From: Neoscytalidium dimidiatum
Taxonomy: Eukaryota; Ascomycota; Dothideomycetes; Botryosphaeriales; Botryosphaeriaceae
Assembly: GCA_037367355.1 (NCBI GenBank)
Contig: CM074701.1
Coordinates: 2,046,001 to 2,110,000 of the forward strand
Reading direction: 5' to 3'
Length of the DNA stretch: 64,000 nucleotides
Position numbers and translations under genes: made by a program. This document shows positions 56,436 to 64,000 of this stretch, piece after piece (the stretch's first letter is position 1; the number at the start of each line of letters is the position of its first letter). A model generated the notes under the pieces. The model did no database searches. It was not told where the DNA came from and saw only the letters and a list, made by a program, of their open reading frames with translations.

Positions 56436-57280
56436 TGTCTCGTTGTTTTTCTTTTTTTTTATTAAAAAAAAAATAAAAGTGTTCATGCGATGAGAGTTTT
56501 GGTGATCGTCCAAGGGGCATGGCGGAGATGCATGATGGGCAGGCCTTAAAGCAGTACATATATCCTGTGGTACTGGTATACAGACGAATACAGCGACGCA
56601 GATCTCCGCAAAAGCTTGCATGCGGGAAACGGCGCGCCCTGTTCCTTCTGCAAGCCACTATTCCCCAAGGCGGAAAGAGCGCGACGCTTCCCCGCAAACG
56701 CTCCAGGCACGATGATCACCCGAGCCAACCACCGAGCTTCGGTGAGTGTCGGTCCACCAATCAATGGATGAGGGGTACTTGAGACAGCGGGCATACAGTT
56801 GCCGAGAAACGCGTCGGCCAGATGGAATAGACCTCGTTTAGGTTCTGTGTAACCATGTGCTTATAGACCATACAAAATTTCGGTGGCTGTTCGTCCGCAT
56901 GCTGTCGATGGTGAGCAAATTCTTCGTATATGATGCAGCTTTGCGATGGTTTGGCGGGCATGGGAAGCACGGAACACTTTCAATGGTGGAACTTGTATCT
57001 GATTCCTGGCAAAGTACGCTGCCTCTAAAGGCGTGCAAAGCATGTCTTTCCGATACTAGTAAGCCTCTAACTGCAGGCTGAAAGCTAATCCATATGCACA
57101 GGACAAACCAGAGAGTAGTGCACGCTATGTGAACAAGAGACAGGAAAAACTTCATAGACAGAAAACACAGCGGGGTATCCACAGAAACGCAACGCCTGAA
57201 TCCAACTTCCTATGCTATACATCCATGATGGAGGGAAAAAGAAACACGTAGCATGCATACATTCCGGCAGGGCTGAGAAA
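56436..57280. other. GH28 promoter and 3' flank of ferric reductase
   Basis: Includes an inverted T9/A10 tract (56452-56473) in the GH28 leader. No gene seen. Confidence 0.5.
56555..56565 (-). promoter_or_regulatory. TATA-like element of GH28 gene
   Basis: GGATATATGTA on the minus strand, 120-130 bases upstream of the start codon. Confidence 0.4.
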
Positions 57281-59842
57281 TTAGATGGCGTAGTTCTCGG
57301 CATGCAGGAATATCTCGTCCTTGTCCGGATCGCTCCAGACCTCCTTCTGCAATTGGGCGACCGTATGACTGACATCAATGCGCATGCTGGGCGGGCCACA
57401 CACGAACACGCAAGTTCGGCGTCCAAAGTCCTTGCTGAACTGCTTCAGCATATATGGGATCTCCGGACGACCGTACTCGGTGCTCCAACCATCCTTCTTC
57501 TTGACCGCAGCGGGAAGGAAGGCAAAGCGCATTAGGTTCTTCTGGAACTCGGTGGGCGTGGACGGGAAGCCAAAATCGAAGGCTTGTTGTGTCTCGGCCC
57601 GCCCAGCACCTGGATCTAGGCCAGGAGCATTGCTCGCAACGGCGGTGGCGATATCGACGGAGAGGTTACGCGAGCGGCGTTTTTCTGCGAGCGTCTTACG
57701 ATGTTCGGCAGGTTCGGGTTTCTGGAGGAGGCGTGGGGACGTTGGAGGGGAGAGCTGGGCATCCGGAGACACAACTCCAAGGCCACGGTTGACTGGAACC
57801 AGATGGGCTTGCGGCAAGGCGGTAATAGCATCTTCATTCTCGCGGCGGAGTTCCTTTTCACGGTCCGGGTCTCCTCTCGCCTCGTCTGCAATCAATGCCG
57901 AATGTCTCTTGTAAGTCGACGACACACCTGAGAACCGCTTGTTAGCAATGTCTTGGAAGGCGTCGTTGACTTTGTCGTGGAAGAACGTGCTCATTGGTCG
58001 TGTTGGCGTTTGTGCGCTGACGAGTTGTCCAGATCTGGCAAGGCGTTTGGCAGCCGTAATATAGAACTGACAGTGGACCGAGTCCGGCGGAGCGAATTCC
58101 CTACAGATCCTGAGTTCCTCTTTAAACCACTCCATTGTTTCCGGGCGCTTTAACGCCCAAACCACCTGTACTGTCTTGGTGACAGCTTTTCCGTCCCGCA
58201 TCCTCTTGATGAGATCAAGAAGTTGGCTCACAATGGCCGTAATGCCACTACCTCCTGCAATAAGGACAACATGGTCAAACGCGTCCAGCCGACGTTGCAT
58301 GCCTCCATACGGCCCATCGATGAAGGCACGGTACGTATGCCATGGTCCTCGTTCAATGGCGCTGAGAAGGACTTTGTTGGTGAAACCTCCAAACGGTCGG
58401 AATACTAGCACCATATCTCTATAACCCGGACCGTAGGCGGAAGGGAAGTCTCGGCTACAGAGAGAGGCGATAGTGAAGGGGTGGTTCTCGAAAACCGAGA
58501 TTCCCGGCATTCTTAGATAGACGTATTGGCCAGGCCGCCATCTCTTCTGCGTCGGGATGGTCACTTTGATGGCGTTCTCTGGAAGGATGGTGACCGCGGC
58601 CTCATCTCCGATCAGCCAGGACATTCGCCGGGGGTTTGTCCAATTCAAGTAGAATAGTCGGAAGAAATAGGATGACACCCAGATGGCCACGGTAGAGTAA
58701 AGGAAGTGCCAGGAGTTAAGGTAATTATTGCAGTGCCAAAACAGCATCCCAAGGAATAGGATGGACACCGGAACGTGGACCACAACGAATAACTCGTACA
58801 TCCAGCTGCGAAGCTGGGGAAGGGAATGTACACATAAGAAGCAGAGAGGCACAAGTGACGCGATCCCTGCAGCGCTTGTTAACATATATCAGGTAAAGTG
58901 GCGCGGGAGACTAATACCTGTGCCGTATGTGTAGAAGTGTGGGCCCTTCACGAGGGCGCTGTAAAGCGGAAGCGCTCCATCTTCCCAGACGGGCGTGATA
59001 TAAAAAGGAATTGTGTGGATGATGCTCAAGATAAGCATCAAGTAGGCGCCCCAGCGGTGTAGAACGTTTAGACGTTCATGGCCGATTCCGGTGAGAAGAG
59101 AAACAAAGTTTGCCTTCATGCTCATAGCAATGATCCAAGGCATCAAGGATATGGCTAACATGCCTGAACGAATAGCCATAGGAGGTGATCCGTAGCTGAT
59201 GCTGTCCCAGAAGAGAGGCTGCGGGATGAATGTGTAGAGGACGGTGAAGACAAGCGCAGCCAACATGACGCAGACAACACCAAGGGATGGGAAGACAATT
59301 GGCCTCCAACCCTTCTTGACGTTTATTTGCGGCAAAGGATGGTAAAAGGCAAAGCGAAATAGGGCGATCAAGTTGTTGAGAGGCGCAAAGGACGAAACCG
59401 AGGATTGGACAGGCTGCTGCTGTGGAAGCTCTCCCGTGCGGGGGAAAAACTTGTTGGTTGACTTGTCAGTATACAGCACTGACATCTCATAGTCCGAGTC
59501 GGGTGAGGTGGTGGTCGACGACTTCAGTACCTCTTCCTGATGCAATGCGGTGCGGACTCTATCGGTGAAAAAGTGATAGAAGCGCAGGCACGACGAGAAA
59601 AACAGTAGAATGACACAGAAATAGACCATTCCCAATGCATATTTCCCGCTCTTGTTCCACGGATCAACCGTATTTGCTTCGATGAGGCCAGCAGGGCTTG
59701 TGCTGTTGTATGGAATATTGATACGTTTTGTCAACTGTGATGCAGTCGTTGACAAGTCGCGGCCCACGAGAGCGGCGGCAGCCTCCAACTGCTCGAGCGC
59801 CGCGCCGGCCCGTCCGGCGAGAGATTCCGGAAGGGCGGGCAT
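57281..59842 (-). CDS. FRE-type ferric/cupric reductase, transmembrane
   Basis: Exons 59842-58918 and 58866-57281; 836 residues. A first membrane segment (YALGMVYFCVILLFFSSCL) is followed after a loop by the ferric-reductase-like membrane domain with the two bis-His heme pairs: HRWGAYLMLILSIIHTIP and HVPVSILFLGMLFWHC. Then the cytosolic FAD domain (RPGQYVYLRMP, HPFTIAS) and the NADPH domain (GPYGG, AGGSGITAIVSQL, VCGPPSM). It should reduce Fe(III) or Cu(II) outside the plasma membrane using cytosolic NADPH. A Ser/Pro/charged insertion of roughly 150 residues splits the NADPH domain. The intron keeps frame. No DOMON domain or obvious N-terminal signal peptide. Confidence 0.94.
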
Positions 59843-62800
59843 AGCTGAGAGATGTTATCTCAGGGGTCACCAGGGTCCAGAGAAAGCGGGAAGTAATCGG
59901 TGCTTCGATATCGCAAAACAAGGCCGGCAGCTCACAAGGGGCAGTCCTATAGAGCGCATTGGACCGCACAAGAAGGGATCGAAGAAGCTGGCATTGGCGC
60001 AAATATTTGAGGCTGATGTGCAACGGCCCGAGCGGTGAGAGTGAGATAGGGTTCGTATGCGGTGAGTCGGGGGCGCGATGCAGATAGAGCCGTTCTGCGG
60101 ACCAACTCGACTGGCTATCCCTATGTCGCACGCAACGCCGGTTGAACTCAGTTCGACGCGACTGAGGACATCTGGACGAGAACAGAACGAGCGACAGCAA
60201 GCCGGAGTTTGGGAGGGTGGTACAGCATGGGTGGGCCCAGGGCTCGCAGAAGAGCCGGGCAGAGGGGTTACATTTATGAGTCTCGCGAAGCGGAGAAGAC
60301 AGGCTCTCATTGCGGGCTGCATTGCTGCGCAGCAAGGGCGGCGACGAACCGGGATCCACCGCACGCCTCAAAGGCCCAGGGTGAGCTTCGCCCAACCGCG
60401 TGCGTGCTCACGCTGTTCCACCAGGGCGGGCCAAGGCGTGATGCGAGTCCAGAGCGCGCTTTGGCAGCCCATGTTCGCGATATTCTGCCGTCGAGCGGCA
60501 GCATGCAGCCCGACATTGGCTGTGCCCACCGGTGGCGATCACTCGCAAAGGCTGCCGGAACAAATGCAGCACTCCTGCATCCCTACCGTCGCCCATGCAG
60601 GCGGCGCGCAGCTCCCGTGGCAGCCACTCGCCCAAAGCGCAAGACGCCGTCTAGCCATTGCCCGGTTCGACGATGCTCGAATCCCGCGCCGGCCGCTGAG
60701 ACAGAGCGTGCATAAGCCGCCAAGGCGAGGTCACAAGCTCACGCGCGGGTCCGGGCAAGGTGGTGCGTCGGAGAAAAAGTGACGGAGCTTCCAATAGACT
60801 TTGAGAAGGAGAAAAGATGACTCGGACTTAGAGCAAATTCCTTCACCAGGCGGAGTCCGAGGGTCGCCAGGGCCGCACTATTGACTGCGATCGAGGCAAT
60901 CAGAGCGCAAATGTCGGGATGGAGCGCGCGGTCGACGGGCCGTAGCCAGGCCCGCCGTCCCAAAACGTCGCGTTCCCGGGTGATGTGGCGTCGGCAAACT
61001 GACGACGACGCGCAGATTGGGAGCAGGCGCAGGAGTCAGGACCTGCATTGCCGGCAGCGATGTGATGGGGCCGGGCGGAAGGTGGAGAAGTATGGACTGA
61101 GCAGAGATGAGGGCGTGGTGGTTGGCCAGCAGGCAGCGAGTAAGCGCCGACCATCCCGGCCTGGACTAGCGCATCCGATCCGGCTCTCGCTAAGCCATCG
61201 TATCCATGCTCTCGTCCATGCCACCGCCCCAGCTCCTCCATCTTTTCGTCCGCTTGGCCCGCTCCTCTCGCCTGCCAAAAGGCCTCGGATTCGCTGCTTG
61301 CTGCCACCCCTCCGTCCTCGCGTACCGCTATCAATCACCACGCCTTCGACGTGCTTGACTTCACAGCACGCTGCATAATATCCTCAACTCGCCCGGCTAT
61401 ACCGCGACGCTGTCTGCATCTGCTGCCGCTGTGACACCTCATCACCTCTCTTCTATTTGATCCCACTTTGGCTATGTTGCTTCAATCAGAGTCGTCCCTG
61501 AATCGCGACCGTGCGGCCCCGATAGTGGCCGTCTCGACGCTGTGGGAAAAAAGAGGGTTCTCGCCGCCTCAGCCTTATTTCCAACTGGCTTCGAGCCTAC
61601 GGGTTCTCAGTTTTCCAGATCCGCTTGTAGCATGTAAATACAACCTGCATAAGCGCCCGCCTGGGATCATGGAAGACTAGAGAAGTGCTGCTGTTCAGGC
61701 AAACTCCCTTTTTCCACACCTCGTGGAGCCTGTAGCTTGGCTTTCCGGCGCTTAACTTGACTTCATCCGTACTAAACTTTCGTGTCGATGCAACCGCAGC
61801 TCGCGATTCAGTGACTCTACTTACCAGAATTCTGGTAATACTATTGCTTTTGGCGGCCATAAAGACTTCCAATATCCAGCGCTAACCGGCCGGCTACGAA
61901 TTGGACCCGCTGCTTGATGTATGCTTAAGCGCCGCGATCAAAACAGGAAAGACGTAGGACTGCACCCCTTTCCGTGGCGTTCTGGCAAGACCGAACTTCC
62001 GAAGCGCAGCGTAGTATGTTCGAGCAATGTCGGAGGTCAAAAACTCCTTCGGACTTGAGATACTCTCCTGAGCTCGAGTGATGCCATGTTCAATCTTTGC
62101 AAGCGCTGGTATGGGTGGAGGGAATGCCAAGTCATGAGAGAAAGACCCACTGTAGTCGTGTACTCCCAACGTTCTGTCCTGTGTTTGTGGCTGCCTCTCG
62201 TCCAATCGACCGGCCTAGTATATACTCGAGGACAACTAATTTCCTTGGCATTCTGGCAATTGCAGGTCTCGCCGCGTGGCACCCGTCGGTGCAAATGCCT
62301 TGGAGGCAATCATCATCTACCAGTAGATGGTGACTGGGACTTTTTCTGCAAGCGCATCAGTTCCCAGAAGGCCCGATGTTTGCTGCTCCGCTGTTCTGCG
62401 GCATCAGGGGGCTGTGCGGCACAAGCCCACCGTTAAAACACGTCAAGACTGAAGAGAATCCGCTCCTGAAAGGCTTCGCACAACCTTTCGTTTAGTGAGC
62501 TCAAAAACCCTAAATCCAATAACTTTTGCAAATGTGATCAAGGCTCTCTTTAGCTTTGTGGTTGCATTGATTATAGTTGTTCTGCAGCGCCAGCAATGCA
62601 AAGAGAAAAAAATATTCACAGCACACTGTCGATTATCACCGTGCTTCAAAGACTTGCCTGACTGCTAGTGAGATGTCTTCGAACAGAAAACGGCCAACCG
62701 GAAGTGGCCTCCAAATGTAATTGGAAAAGAGTATTCATGTCGGATGCGTGTTCTGCTTCTTCCAAAAGTGCCCAACACCCGAGAGGGTGTTATGTTTCAG

Positions 62801-63001
62801 CTTTTACTTCTTGCTAAATCCATTCAAATGACAGATATCTTTCTCTACACAGTACGTTTTCTAACGGAGTTCTTTTGAGAACATCGAATGAACTTAGACG
62901 ACCCATAGGTTATTAATAATCTAATCCGAATGCTTTCGGTGTATGAAACAGAGCCTCCATTTAGCTGATTGGCAGTCATTGTCCAGATGCATCTCTAGAA
63001 A
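59843..63001. other. 3.2 kb gene-free region
   Basis: The first part is the ferric reductase promoter. A minus-strand frame at 61894-62205 is somewhat protein-like but lacks an ATG and motifs. The part after 62440 appears AT-rich. Confidence 0.5.
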
Positions 63002-63803
63002 TCACGCCTCAGGTAGCGGACCTAGCCCCTCTGGCGGAACAGACCACTTTATTGGCTGACACGCGCCAAAGAACTCGCACGCACACCTCGACGGCGGCGG
63101 ACAACTACAAGTTAATAAGTCAGCATCTTCCAAGAAGCATACCAGCCCCAACCTGTTCGGTCTATTGCTTCCACGGAAGGACAAACAGCGCGGGAAAGCA
63201 CGGGGGAAAAAAAATGAAGGAATTACTTACCGCACCGCCTCCCCGGTAAACAAAGACGCCCACACTTTCTCGAACACCCTCCCACTTACCTCGCTCGCCA
63301 ACCGCGTCTCCAGCAACCACTCCCTCATCCGCCTGTACTCCTCCACGCCCCTCCGCAGCACCGCCTCCCCCGTGACCGCGAACTGCGCGCAGCACGCGCT
63401 CGCCAACGTGTCGGGCATGTCCTCGCCGGGAAAGACCTGCGGCCACGCCTCCACCAGCGCGTCCTCCGTCTCGTTCCGGTTGACGCCGGGGCCCCAGGCG
63501 ACGGCATCGTGCGCGCGGAGGCGCATCTCGGCCGGGCACGACGGGTACCAGTCGCAGCGCAGGGCGACGTACTGCTCGGCGGCGAGGGCGTCGAGGCGGA
63601 GGGCGCGCACGAGCGCGACCAGGTCGCCCTCCTGGTGCCAGGCGTCGAGGTGGCCGTGCGTGAAGATGGTCACGGGCGGCAGGTCGTCGTAGTTATCGAT
63701 GATAAACGTCAGGTACGCCATCGCCTCGTTACCCTTGTTGGCGGGGAGCCGCAGGTGCGCCGGCGGGAACCAGGCGTCGGCGCGATAGGCGACGGGCGTC
63801 CAG
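63002..63803 (-). CDS. DUF3431 protein, C-terminal exons (5' end unresolved)
   Basis: Exons 63803-63231 and 63104-63002. The recognisable core begins LPANKGNEAMAYLTFIIDNYD, then TIFTHGHLDAWHQEGDLVALVRALRLDAL and RCDWYPSCPAEMR, the pattern of fungal DUF3431 proteins. The second exon supplies the Cys-rich end CPPPSRCACEFFGAC, which supports the 126-base intron. An acceptor (CACGCAG) precedes 63803, so at least one more exon lies upstream, either in the last 200 bases or beyond the window. Relatives are usually secreted or membrane-linked; function unknown. Confidence 0.82.
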
Positions 63804-64000
63804 CTGCGTGGTTGGGACAGGTGTTAGCGTATTGTGGGTCAACAGGTGATTCCTCGGGATGGTCGCAAGCGTCAGGGAGGAGAGGCCCTGAGGTGAGTGG
63901 AGTGACTGTGATTTTGGTATGAACGGACGTAGTGGTTCGGCGGTAGCGAGAGTGAAGGAACAGGATTGTATTGTTAGGAGGCCTCACTACAGCAGGAGGA
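63804..64000. other. Probable intron and/or 5' part of the DUF3431 gene
   Basis: No clear upstream exon or donor could be chosen on the minus strand before the window ends. Confidence 0.4.

Noticed and set aside
61894..62205. 103-codon minus frame in the 59.8-63.0 kb gap
   Set aside because: Somewhat protein-like, but it opens without ATG, no acceptor was found upstream, and no family recognised.

Overview
This looks like a chromosomal window from a filamentous ascomycete (Pezizomycotina). Most coding genes are split by short introns of about 45-130 bases with GTRNGT-type donors and CAG/TAG/AAG acceptors. Coding DNA is GC-rich, with GC-rich third positions. The gene content is typical of these fungi: a fused Ppo fatty-acid dioxygenase/P450, an Rds1/LsdA-type ferritin-like protein, a DUF3431 protein, an NDR kinase of the septation network, secreted proteases, and an FRE-type metalloreductase. 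Placement in Dothideomycetes is only an impression. No rRNA, confident tRNA, intact transposon or CRISPR array was seen.

Layout. 0-3.1 kb: 3' part of a DOCK-family RhoGEF (+). 3.1-6.8 kb: gene-poor, with two weak exon-like fragments. 6.8-8.5 kb: secreted M14 zinc carboxypeptidase (+, six exons). 10.1-16.3 kb: divergent pair of TSC13-type enoyl-CoA reductase (-) and a Ppo oxylipin synthase (+). 18.1-21.0 kb: secreted S8 subtilase (+). 21.5-25.7 kb: a 1400-residue membrane protein (-) with about 11 tandem repeats, dibasic KR sites and a b561-like C-terminal membrane block. 27.6-30.2 kb: divergent PPIL1-type cyclophilin (-) and TRIP4/Rqt4 zinc-finger protein (+). 30.6-33.0 kb: a decayed, probably ankyrin-type gene. 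33.3-36.5 kb: exosome Rrp43 (-) and fumarase (-). 36.9-38.0 kb: Rds1-like ferritin-fold protein (-). 39.8-41.8 kb: Dbf2/Sid2-like NDR kinase (+). 42.8-45.8 kb: divergent HhH-GPD DNA glycosylase (-) and acyl-protein thioesterase (+). 46.2-47.5 kb: unrecognised His-rich single-pass protein (-). 50.8-51.6 kb: CinA C-terminal domain protein (+). 54.7-56.4 kb: GH28 pectinase (-, seven exons including a 9-nt micro-exon). 57.3-59.8 kb: ferric reductase (-). 63.0 kb to the right edge: DUF3431 protein (-). Long gene-free stretches lie at 47.6-50.7, 51.6-54.6 and 59.9-63.0 kb.

There is no obvious biosynthetic or defence cluster. Most genes are housekeeping (RNA decay, ribosome rescue, TCA cycle, lipid elongation, repair, mitotic exit), mixed with secreted or surface functions (carboxypeptidase, subtilase, pectinase, metalloreductase, repeat protein). 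The strongest candidate for something undescribed is the repeat/b561 membrane protein at 21.5-25.7 kb. The GH28 gene architecture (9-nt exon, 22 consecutive in-frame TAG codons at its end) is also unusual. Exon coordinates were worked out by hand from splice consensus and reading-frame continuity; no search or alignment was run.
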